Source of the DNA: Dehalococcoidia bacterium | Lineage (GTDB): Bacteria; Chloroflexota; Dehalococcoidia; E44-bin15 | Assembly: GCA_030667555.1 (NCBI GenBank) | Contig: DAOUVR010000004.1 | Location: forward strand, 1 to 17,566 | Reading direction: 5' to 3' | Length of the DNA: 17,566 nucleotides | In this document: one piece after another, positions 8,501-13,713 of the stretch | Numbering within the stretch: position 1 is the stretch's first letter | Layout: every line of letters starts with the position of its first letter | Program-made: the position numbers and the translations under genes | The notes under the pieces: model-generated | Database searches by the model: none | The model's input: only the letters and a program-made list of their open reading frames with translations | Told to the model about the DNA's origin: nothing

Positions 8501-10243
8501 TCGCCGCCTCTTACGCAACGCATATTGGGGCGATTTGCCGCAGTGAAAGTAGTGCATCCAGACACTGGTGAGACCATCGTGGAAAGAAACGAGGAGATCG
8601 AAGAGGAGAAGGTTGAGGAAATCGTATCAGCAGGGATTACCAGGGTTTATGTCAGGTCGCCTTTAACTTGTCAATCAAGACGTGGAGTTTGCCAGCGCTG
8701 CTACGGGTGGAGCCTTGCGCGAGGACACCTGGTCAACATAGGAGAAGCGGTGGGCATCATTGCCGCTCAAAGCATCGGTGAGCCAGGAACCCAGCTAACC
8801 CTGCGCACTTTCCATACTGGAGGGGTCGCCGGAGTGGACATCACCAGTGGACTTCCTCGTGTAGAGGAGATTTTCGAGGCTCGCTCACCAAAGCTCCATG
8901 CGGTAATTTCTGAGCTCGATGGCCAGGTGGAGGTTGTCGATAACGAGGAAGAGCGTCGAATTAAGGTCTCAAACTCTCAGTTTTATTCCGATGAATACCC
9001 ACTACTTCCGCAATGGCAGTCTTGTGTCGAAAGTGGTCAATTGGTAGACATAGGAGAGATACTGGCAGAGCTTGCGGCACCAACTGAAACCGAGGTTACT
9101 GTGGCATCAGAGTCCAACTCTCTCATCGCAAGGGTAGCTGGTGTGGTGAGTGTGGAGGAGGAGCAAATATCCATCTGGTATGAAGAGAAGGAGGAACGGG
9201 AATACTCCGTCCCCCCCTCATCCCACATCACCGTGGAAAACGATGCCTGGGTTAGGGCCGGTCAACAAATCACGGGGGGACAGGTAGACCCCCAGGACCT
9301 TCTGCGTATCATGGGAAAGGAGGCGGTCCAGGAATACCTGTTGGAAGAAGTGCAAAAGGTTTATCGTTCTCAGGGAGTAAATATAAATAACAAGCATATC
9401 GAGGTTATTGTTCGCCAGATGCTGCGTAAGGTTCGCATCGATTCCCCCGGTGACACCGAGCTACTACCAGAAGAGTTAATCGACCGCTATGTCTACGATG
9501 ACATCAATGCCAAGGTCCTGGCAGAGGGAGGGGATCCGGCAACAGCCCAACCTGTACTCCTCGGCATTACTAAAGCCTCGCTGAATACCGATAGTTTTCT
9601 CTCGGCAGCCTCCTTCCAGGAGACCACCAGGGTGCTTACCGAGGCAGCATTGGCAGGAAAGACGGATAGGCTGCGGGGGCTGAAAGAGAACGTGATTATC
9701 GGAAAATTGATCCCGGCATACTGTCATCTTCTCCCGGAAGCTGAGGCTCCGCTGGAGGTGGAGGCCCTGCCCGAGATGCTGGAATCCCTGGCCATTGAAG
9801 CTGCTCAGGAGACCGACGTTGTGCAACAGGTCCCAGATTCGGTGTCCCTTGAAGGTGAAACTGCTCAGGAGACCGACGTTGTGCAACAGGTCCCGGAATC
9901 GACATCCGCTGAAGGTGAAACTACTCAGGAGATCGAGACCCTGCCGCAGACCCCGGAATCACAAGCCCCTGAGGAGGCGGCTCAGGAGGCCGAGACCTTA
10001 CAACAGACCCCAGAATCGACATCCGCTGAAGCTGAAGCTGCTCAGGAGACCGACGTTGTGCAACAGGTCCCAGATTCGACATCCGCTGAAGGTGAAACTA
10101 CTCAGGAGATTGAGACCCCGGAATCAATAGCCCCTGAGGAGGTGGCTCAGGAGACCGAGACCCCGGAATCACTAGCCCCTGAGGAGGCGGCTCAGGAGAC
10201 CGAGACCTTACAACAGGACTCGGAATTACTGAACCATGACTAG
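5600..10243 (+). CDS. rpoC: DNA-directed RNA polymerase subunit beta'
   Basis: Catalytic beta' subunit, 1547 aa. The ATG is 2 bases after the rpoB stop, with GGAGAGG upstream, so translation is probably coupled. Visible landmarks are the N-terminal zinc site C60/C62/C75/C78, a charged coiled-coil-rich insert (about residues 150-330), and the active-site loop NADFDGDQMAVH starting at residue 623 with its three Mg-binding aspartates. The trigger-loop region (MAGMRGLMTDPSG) and a second zinc site C951/C1024/C1031/C1034 follow. The normal end of the protein (near ENVIIGKLIPA) comes at about residue 1370. After it comes an acidic Glu/Gln/Thr/Pro/Ser tail of roughly 150-170 residues made of repeats. 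The stop is 2 bases from the convergent larB stop and no intrinsic terminator is visible between them. Confidence 0.98.
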   Translation: MPEVNEFSSVRISLASPEQIRSWSWGEVTKPETINYRTLKPEKDGLFCERIFGPTKDFECYCGKYKKVRYRGIICDKCGVEVARAKVRRERMGHIDLAAPVSHIWFVRGTPSRIGLLLDISPRNLERVIYFAHCIVTNVDEAARSEAIKRVREDILQQVANREELTRDRVEDIKSRLEEEIAKLESIRRDEREPIEEEHTSAIDLILSLRDSLQKKLEKGMNRKASGTITFGDLTIVSKGTEVTHSHIELLGEVAQQKIDESEGSFTSAVQEIDAKTDDKIKQLRNQAIEEINQLHQGASGEQKQLLEELSTGIDELEELCRFTLLSPSRYHELKDKYGDVFRAGMGAEAILDILTNLDLEKLRETLYKEIYSSTGQRRKKAIKKLKVVEALRRSSNKPEWMILTVLPILPPELRPMVQLDGGRFATSDLNDLYRRVINRNNRLRRLLELGAPGIIIRNEKRMLQESVDALIDNGRRGRPITTSRNHKLKSLSDMLRGKQGRFRQNLLGKRVDYSGRSVIVVGPELKLHQCGLPKKMALELFKPFVMHRLIIQGYAHNIKSAKRLVERERPEVWDALEVVSKGRPVLLNRAPTLHRLGIQAFEPVLIDGSAIQIHPLVCAAFNADFDGDQMAVHAPLSHDAVREAREIMLSTHNMLLPASGEPVVAPTLDMVLGCYYLTLLKPGVKGEGMIFNSTEEAILAHELGVIDIHAEFELRIGGDGERMKTTVGRLIFNEVLPEELRFINNVMDKQSLKQVIAKCYKLSGSEKAAEVTDNIKRLGFQYATKSGTTIAMNDIEAPESKGKLLEEGEARVAEIEKQFQQGLITEEERYNSTVATWMATTDKVSDALADSLDRYGPVYLMTISGAKGNIAQIRQMAGMRGLMTDPSGMIIELPIKSSFREGLSVHEYFISTHGARKGLADTALRTSGSGYLTRRLVDVAQEVITVDEDCGTTAGIWVHEAAEGSISPPLTQRILGRFAAVKVVHPDTGETIVERNEEIEEEKVEEIVSAGITRVYVRSPLTCQSRRGVCQRCYGWSLARGHLVNIGEAVGIIAAQSIGEPGTQLTLRTFHTGGVAGVDITSGLPRVEEIFEARSPKLHAVISELDGQVEVVDNEEERRIKVSNSQFYSDEYPLLPQWQSCVESGQLVDIGEILAELAAPTETEVTVASESNSLIARVAGVVSVEEEQISIWYEEKEEREYSVPPSSHITVENDAWVRAGQQITGGQVDPQDLLRIMGKEAVQEYLLEEVQKVYRSQGVNINNKHIEVIVRQMLRKVRIDSPGDTELLPEELIDRYVYDDINAKVLAEGGDPATAQPVLLGITKASLNTDSFLSAASFQETTRVLTEAALAGKTDRLRGLKENVIIGKLIPAYCHLLPEAEAPLEVEALPEMLESLAIEAAQETDVVQQVPDSVSLEGETAQETDVVQQVPESTSAEGETTQEIETLPQTPESQAPEEAAQEAETLQQTPESTSAEAEAAQETDVVQQVPDSTSAEGETTQEIETPESIAPEEVAQETETPESLAPEEAAQETETLQQDSELLNHD
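9797..10222 (+). repeat. 60-bp tandem repeats coding the RpoC C-terminal tail
   Basis: From residue 1400 the protein repeats a 20-residue unit of the type (A/T)(A/T)QE(T/I)(D/E)(V/T)(V/L)QQ(V/T)P(E/D)STSAEGE. About five units of 60 bases are followed by two 15-residue units that lack the QQ-containing part, and then a final partial unit. Some copies are nearly identical at DNA level: the segment around CTGCTCAGGAGACCGACG recurs exactly 60 bases apart at about 9801 and 9861, and again near 10038. The unit is acidic, proline-containing and without hydrophobic core residues, so it is probably disordered. Confidence 0.92.
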
Positions 10244-10245
10244 GA

Positions 10246-11034
10246 TTAGCGGTTAATCAAGGCAGCGAGATAGCCTGCCCCGAAACCATTATCGATGTTC
10301 ACTACCGATACCCCGGCGGCACAGCTATTTAGCATAGCCAGCAGCGCAGTGAGCCCGCCGAAGCTCGCTCCATAGCCGACACTGGTAGGCACCGCAATCA
10401 CAGGCGCCGCCACCAGCCCGCCGACCACGCTGGGGAGTGCCCCCTCCATTCCGGCTACCACTACCACTACTTTTGCCTGGCGAAGCTTGGGCAGATGACT
10501 GAGAAGCCGATGAACGCCGGCTACGCCAACATCGTAGGAGCGCTCCACCACATTTCCCATTACCTCCGCTGTGACCGCCGCCTCTTCAGCGATTGGTATG
10601 TCCGCAGTACCTCCGCATACTACCATGACCCCTGGGCGCGAAGGCGCCTCTTTTGCCCTATCTATGGCGATCACCCGAGCGACGGGATGGTATGACGCCT
10701 CAGGAACAAGCTGGCGTACCGCATCAAAGCAATCTTGCTCGACCTTGGTCACCAGCACCCGATCGGAGGTGGAGGCGAGTTTTTGGACAATAGCGGCGAC
10801 CTGCTCCGCCGTTTTCCCTGGACCAAAAACCACCTCAGGGAAACCACATCGCAATTCCCGATGATGGTCAATTTTGGCGAAACCCATCTCCTCATAGGGT
10901 AGGTCGATGAGCTGGGCCACGGCATCATCAACGACCACTTCCCCGGACTTAACCTTTGAAAGTATCTGACGCAGGCGCTCGCTATCGATCTCTTCCTCCC
11001 GATATGGTGAACGAATTATAACATAAGAAAACAA
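10246..11034 (-). CDS. larB: LarB, nickel-pincer cofactor biosynthesis (pyridinium-3,5-biscarboxylic acid mononucleotide synthase)
   Basis: LarB carboxylates and hydrolyses nicotinate adenine dinucleotide in the first step of nickel-pincer nucleotide synthesis, the cofactor of lactate racemase LarA and relatives. The N-terminal LarB segment GFAKIDHHRELRCGFPEVVFG (residues 51-71 here) is diagnostic. The C-terminal half is PurE-like and glycine-rich (VVCGGTADIPIAEEA, VVAGMEGALPSVVGG, PTSVGYGASFGG). larC and larE are not in the window. The start is uncertain. The only canonical start before codon 33 is a TTG at 11034 without a Shine-Dalgarno, and an extended -10 box lies inside the codons after it. 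A strong GGGAGG stands 5 bases before an in-frame AUC at 10989, which would give 247 aa, the usual family length, and an N-terminus x-DSERLRQIL. The true start may be that AUC. Confidence 0.93.
   Translation of the reverse strand: MFSYVIIRSPYREEEIDSERLRQILSKVKSGEVVVDDAVAQLIDLPYEEMGFAKIDHHRELRCGFPEVVFGPGKTAEQVAAIVQKLASTSDRVLVTKVEQDCFDAVRQLVPEASYHPVARVIAIDRAKEAPSRPGVMVVCGGTADIPIAEEAAVTAEVMGNVVERSYDVGVAGVHRLLSHLPKLRQAKVVVVVAGMEGALPSVVGGLVAAPVIAVPTSVGYGASFGGLTALLAMLNSCAAGVSVVNIDNGFGAGYLAALINR
11015..11023 (-). promoter_or_regulatory. Extended -10 promoter element of larB
   Basis: On the minus strand TGT is followed by TATAAT (11020 down to 11015), a perfect extended -10 with no good -35. The expected start point is near 11008, giving a leader of about 20 bases that contains GGGAGG (11000-10995). 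This element lies inside the frame if the TTG at 11034 is taken as the larB start, which argues for a downstream start. Confidence 0.5.
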
Positions 11035-11147
11035 ATAGCGTTTGGCACAAGAACTCGACTTGATAGGCGATGAATTGCCATATTGTCGGTGAAAGCTGCC
11101 ATAGGTCCCGAGACGTAGGTAGGAAAGGCAATCTGTAGGGTATTTTG

Positions 11148-11156
11148 TGATAGAAT
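11148..11156 (+). promoter_or_regulatory. Possible extended -10 before tRNA half copy 1
   Basis: TGA is followed by TAGAAT (-10 at 11151-11156). It has no convincing -35 and lies 23 bases upstream of the tRNA-like 5' end at 11179. It would drive the plus strand, divergent from larB. Confidence 0.35.
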
Positions 11157-11178
11157 AGTGCGCGAAAATTCAAAAAGG

Positions 11179-11234
11179 GCCAGCGTAGCTCAGAGGTAGA
11201 GCAGCGGTTTCGTAATCTCGAGCCCGAAGTGCCG
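11179..11234 (+). pseudogene. 5' half of tRNA-Thr(CGT), repeat copy 1
   Basis: The first 37 bases read as a normal tRNA 5' half: acceptor strand GCCAGCG, TA, D-stem GCTC, loop AGAGGTA, GAGC, A, anticodon stem GCGGT and loop TTCGTAA (anticodon CGT, Thr). The 3' anticodon strand should then be ACCGC. Instead the sequence goes to TCTCGAGCCCGAAGTGCCG, with no variable loop, T-arm or CGCTGGC acceptor end nearby. The same 56 bases recur at 13495 with one change. The segment could also fold as a D-arm hairpin followed by a hairpin pairing CGG/CCG and TTCG/CGAA. It may be a truncated gene, an integration scar or a small RNA motif. Confidence 0.7.
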
Positions 11235-11466
11235 CTAAGGATCTGCTCACGGACGTTGTGCTCACCCTTCTGTTGCCCATCCACGAACAGCATCTGCGCG
11301 ACAACGTTCTCTCTGAAAACAGCCCGGCGACAAGCATGGGGCTCAAGCGTCCAGACATAGCGCGTGACTGCTATTCATGGATTGAAGACACCACCAACAA
11401 GTTGACTTGTCGCTTTTCTTTTCAAGACTGTCATCGCCTCGATAGTCACGGGCCAACTGTAGTTTT
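11235..11466. other. Intergenic stretch between tRNA half 1 and rlmN
   Basis: No confident gene. The plus strand is open from inside the tRNA half through this stretch and reads like protein (for example DLLTDVVLTLLLPIHEQHL, about 11244-11300, then ENSPATSMGLKRPDIARDCY). I do not recognise it, and the frame then runs antisense through the end of rlmN. It could be a gene remnant. No terminator with a T-run is visible after the rlmN stop. Confidence 0.4.
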
Positions 11467-12525
11467 CTACTTGCGAACCTTCTTCATCTGTCGCCGCAGC
11501 TGTCCACAGGCAGCGTCAATGTCGACTCCCCTCCGAACCCGCTGCGTTGTCTGGATGCCTGCTCCACGTAAGATCTCACGGAAGACTCGTAGCCGTGCCC
11601 GTGAAGGAGCACGAAATGGCAGGCCGGATACAGGGTTGTATGGAATCAAGTTAACATGGCAGTTCAAACCATTAAGTAGCCTTGCTAACTCACGGGCCTC
11701 TACTTCACCATCGTTTACTCCATCGAGCATACAATACTCGAATGTAACCCGCCGACTGGTATGGCGCACATATTCCCGGCTGGCGTCTACAATTTCGGCG
11801 ACACTCCACCTGGTCATGCCAGGTACGAGCTGCCGCCGCAGTCTGTCGGTAGGGGCATGGAGTGATACTGCGAGTGTTATCTGCAGTTTCTCCTGAGCTA
11901 GTCTCAGAATGCCAGGAGGAAGGCCAACGGTACTAACCGTGATATTCCTCATGCCGATGCCCAACTCTTTGTTTAGAAGGTGTATTGCCTTGACGGTTGA
12001 TACATAGTTCAGAAGTGGTTCGCCCATGCCCATGATGGCAACATGGTCGACCCGATGACTACGGTTGTCAATCAGTATAGTCCCGGATTGCAGTGTTTCT
12101 TGCACCGTCAACGCCTGATCTACGATCTCTCCTGGCATGAGGTTACGAACAAACCCACCCAGACCAGAAGCACAAAAGGCGCAACCAATTGAGCATCCCG
12201 CCTGTGTCGACAGGCAGCAGCTAAACCGATCTGCGTAGGGCAAACCCACAGTTTCTATCCTCGCACCATCATGCATTTCGAGCAACAACTTCGTGGCCCC
12301 GTCACGGCTGTGCTGCGTAGCTACGATCTTAGATCGACCAACCTCATATTTCTGCGCCAGCCTTGTCCGAAGCCTGGCTGGAAGGTTGGTCATGTCATCA
12401 AACGTGTGAACCCCATGTCGATAAATCCACTGGGAAAGCTGGCTACCACGGTAAGGTGGCTCGCCTTCCTCCTTCACTAGCGCACCCAGTTCATCTGTGT
12501 CCAGTCCTACGAGAACGGTTTTCAC
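11467..12525 (-). CDS. rlmN: Dual-specificity 23S rRNA/tRNA adenine-C2 methyltransferase RlmN
   Basis: Radical-SAM methylase that makes 2-methyladenosine at A2503 of 23S rRNA and at A37 of some tRNAs. It is 352 aa, close to the usual length. The [4Fe-4S] cluster motif CxxxCxxC is C111/C115/C118 (GCSIGCAFCASG). The two catalytic cysteines are present: C104, seven residues before the cluster as in E. coli, and C340 in the C-terminal DIDAACGQL. MGMGEPLLN and the PYNP region are also typical. The start is GTG at 12525 with GGGAGG 4 bases upstream. A promoter lies 39 bases upstream, so the gene is probably monocistronic. It sits between two copies of the tRNA-half repeat. Confidence 0.96.
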   Translation of the reverse strand: MKTVLVGLDTDELGALVKEEGEPPYRGSQLSQWIYRHGVHTFDDMTNLPARLRTRLAQKYEVGRSKIVATQHSRDGATKLLLEMHDGARIETVGLPYADRFSCCLSTQAGCSIGCAFCASGLGGFVRNLMPGEIVDQALTVQETLQSGTILIDNRSHRVDHVAIMGMGEPLLNYVSTVKAIHLLNKELGIGMRNITVSTVGLPPGILRLAQEKLQITLAVSLHAPTDRLRRQLVPGMTRWSVAEIVDASREYVRHTSRRVTFEYCMLDGVNDGEVEARELARLLNGLNCHVNLIPYNPVSGLPFRAPSRARLRVFREILRGAGIQTTQRVRRGVDIDAACGQLRRQMKKVRK

Positions 12526-12563
12526 GACACCTCCCTGGAAAGTTGGTTCACGTTCAGCAATTG

Positions 12564-12592
12564 ATTATGGCAAAAGTGACCATGGCAAACAA
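12564..12592 (-). promoter_or_regulatory. Sigma70-type promoter of rlmN
   Basis: Minus strand: -35 TTGTTT (12592-12587), 17-bp spacer, -10 CATAAT (12569-12564) preceded by TGC (extended -10). Expected start near 12557, about 32 bases before the rlmN GTG. Confidence 0.6.
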
Positions 12593-13242
12593 GCAGAACT
12601 CCAAAACAAGCTCGTATGATTCGCTGGCAGAACTGGCCACCCCCATATCTATTTGACAACCACCGTTGCGAGTACATTGACAGTCGTAGCGTGCCTCTTG
12701 GCGGCACGTAGTCGACATCGACGCGCATTTGTGGTGCGTTTAGCGGTGGGATCCCGGCAAGAGTGTCATAGTATGATATCGCTAAAGCCGGCCAGAGGGG
12801 CCGGCCAGGCACGACTGGCGACGCGTGAAAGCCCGGTACCCAGGTAGAGAAGATGGCTGGAACCCTGCTCCCGGTGGCTTCTCGGGGATGGACCCACTGC
12901 CTCGCAGGATGAAAGACGCCATCCTCAGGCGAGAACGACCGGGGAACCTTACCGGGGACGCCACTGCGGAAGAAACTCACTGCCCAGCCGGACGAGCGCA
13001 TTTCGGCGGAGAAGCCCAGCCAAGCTGGAGAGATACACCGCGGTCTGTGTTAGGCCCCGCTATTCCCGTGGCAATCATTCGTTGTGATGGTGACGGGTAG
13101 CAGGGTAAGGCTCACCGCGAACGGGCAGGAAACCAGCACATGCCTTTCAGTCAGGGTGGCGTAGTCAATCGGTTGAACAAAATAGACAAGGGCTGCCATT
13201 ATGCATGGGTCCGAGCGCTACTGGACCCCATCATAGAGACGT
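12593..13242. other. 650-base stretch without a convincing protein gene
   Basis: Open frames here (minus 12522-13001, plus 12825-13100) have no recognisable domain, lack good ribosome sites and have unnatural composition. The central part is the GC-rich structured segment listed separately. At the right edge, GGGTCC (13207-13212) pairs with GGACCC (13223-13228) across a 10-base loop, just downstream of the microprotein gene on the minus strand. Without a T-run this is at best a weak terminator. Confidence 0.5.
12734..13130 (+). ncRNA. Candidate structured RNA (possible group II intron remnant)
   Basis: Dense nested inverted repeats lie in a GC-rich stretch. TTTAGCG (12739-12745) pairs with CGCTAAA (12780-12786). 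GCCGGCC (12787-12793) pairs with GGCCGGC (12799-12805) over a 5-base loop. CCAG/CTGG follows. AGGATG (12906-12911) pairs with CATCCT (12920-12925), and its stem is continued by GCCT (12899-12902) with AGGC (12927-12930). The first stem is preceded directly by GTGCG (12734-12738), which matches the 5' consensus of group II introns. Against an intact intron, I find no reverse transcriptase gene and no clear domain V. Class and strand are inferred, not shown. Confidence 0.3.
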
Positions 13243-13347
13243 CTATCTCTTCTCTTTTTCTGCCTTCTGCGCTTTCTTCTCCAGTACCTGCTTCTTGGGT
13301 TTCTTCACATTTTTCCTTCCTTTACTACCCACGTCTATACCTCCCAT
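13243..13347 (-). CDS. Lysine-rich microprotein (34 aa or more)
   Basis: Small very basic protein beginning MGGIDVGSKGRKNVKKP and ending in a Lys/Glu/Ala helix-like tail, with about 14 lysines in 34 residues. I recognise the style (GxIDVGxKGRKxVKKPKK) from short hypothetical proteins but know no function. Nucleic-acid binding is only a guess from charge. The ATG at 13347 has a poor ribosome site. A strong AAGGAGAGG (about 13380-13372) stands just before an in-frame AUC at 13368, seven codons upstream, so the protein may begin there (41 aa). A near-perfect promoter upstream (13406-13433) supports expression. It is too short to be certain. Confidence 0.6.
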   Translation of the reverse strand: MGGIDVGSKGRKNVKKPKKQVLEKKAQKAEKEKR

Positions 13348-13405
13348 CTTGAATCTCTGGCAAGGGATTGACCTCTCCTTTTTCCAGGTATCGGCTCCAG
13401 GTCAG

Positions 13406-13436
13406 ATTATGGTGTTTTCACCATTGATGTCAATGG
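13406..13436 (-). promoter_or_regulatory. Promoter of the lysine-rich gene with overlapping operator-like dyad
   Basis: Minus strand: perfect -35 TTGACA (13433-13428), 16-bp spacer, -10 CATAAT (13411-13406); start expected near 13399. The dyad CCATTGA-TG-TCAATGG (13421-13436) covers the -35. A second inverted repeat, ATGGTG-TTTT-CACCAT (13409-13424), covers the spacer and part of the -10. This arrangement suits repressor control, though the regulator is unknown. Confidence 0.6.
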
Positions 13437-13471
13437 AGTCAGGTGTTTCCATGATTTCGCCGCTTCTCAAG

Positions 13472-13477
13472 TATAAT
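13472..13477 (+). promoter_or_regulatory. -10 element before tRNA half copy 2
   Basis: A perfect TATAAT lies 17 bases upstream of the tRNA-like 5' end at 13495, with no good -35. Transcription would start near 13484 and leave about 11 bases of leader, typical of tRNA promoters. It is divergent from the lysine-rich gene promoter. Confidence 0.4.
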
Positions 13478-13494
13478 CTTGGCTGACCCCAAAT

Positions 13495-13550
13495 GCCAGC
13501 GTAGCTCAGAGGTAGAGCAGCGGTTTCGCAATCTCGAGCCCGAAGTGCCG
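13495..13550 (+). pseudogene. 5' half of a tRNA, repeat copy 2 (anticodon position changed to CGC)
   Basis: Identical to 11179-11234 except at 13529 (C for T), which is tRNA position 36, the third anticodon base. The loop reads TTCGCAA (CGC, an alanine anticodon) instead of TTCGTAA (CGT, threonine). As in copy 1, the 3' half of a tRNA is absent and the shared 19-base tail TCTCGAGCCCGAAGTGCCG follows. Homology starts at the first tRNA base and stops at 13550. Confidence 0.7.
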
Positions 13551-13666
13551 TCCCATGGTGTCCCATATCGTCTGGCACAGTTCCCCGACCTCCGAAATCA
13601 CGATCGGTGTGGTGGGTTGTGACCCGCTGTGACGGGACGTCAACGTCAACGCGAACGTCAAAATCA

Positions 13667-13692
13667 AGAGGGGAGCTTCATCACTCCCCTCT
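13667..13692 (-). terminator. Intrinsic terminator after the restriction-modification gene
   Basis: AGAGGGGAG (13667-13675) pairs perfectly with CTCCCCTCT (13684-13692) over an 8-base loop. On the minus strand it lies 21 bases after the stop at 13714 and is followed by TGATTTTGA. The plus side is followed by CTCTATTT, so it may work weakly in both directions and also end transcripts from tRNA half copy 2. Just left of it are three CGTCAA-type short repeats (13639-13660). Confidence 0.7.
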
Positions 13693-13713
13693 CTCTATTT
13701 ACCAAGTTGATGG

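Noticed and set aside
9795..10130. Arg/Leu/Pro-rich plus-strand frame inside rpoC
   Set aside because: Out-of-frame reading of the 60-bp repeat array; its repetitive sequence follows from the rpoC tail.
9797..10222. CRISPR-like spacing of the 60-bp repeats
   Set aside because: Units are contiguous, in frame and coding, without unique spacers.
11258..11896. 212-residue plus-strand frame
   Set aside because: Most of it is antisense to rlmN; only the first part, outside rlmN, is kept as a possible remnant.
12677..12705. TTGACA at 12677 as a promoter for the structured segment
   Set aside because: No -10-like hexamer at 16-18 bases downstream.
12522..13001. 159-residue minus-strand frame upstream of rlmN
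   Set aside because: No domain, no ribosome site, runs through the rlmN promoter and the inverted-repeat segment.
13372..13454. 16-codon minus-strand ORF starting METPDSIDING
   Set aside because: No Shine-Dalgarno, and it lies over the -35/-10 of the lysine-rich gene, so it would not be on that transcript.
13205..13486. Phe/Leu/Ser-rich plus-strand frames
   Set aside because: They are the complement of the lysine-rich microprotein gene and its promoter; Lys codons read backwards give Phe/Leu/Ser.
11179..13550. Region between tRNA halves as a complete genomic island
   Set aside because: No integrase, no tRNA 3' end, and it carries the housekeeping gene rlmN; kept only as one hypothesis.
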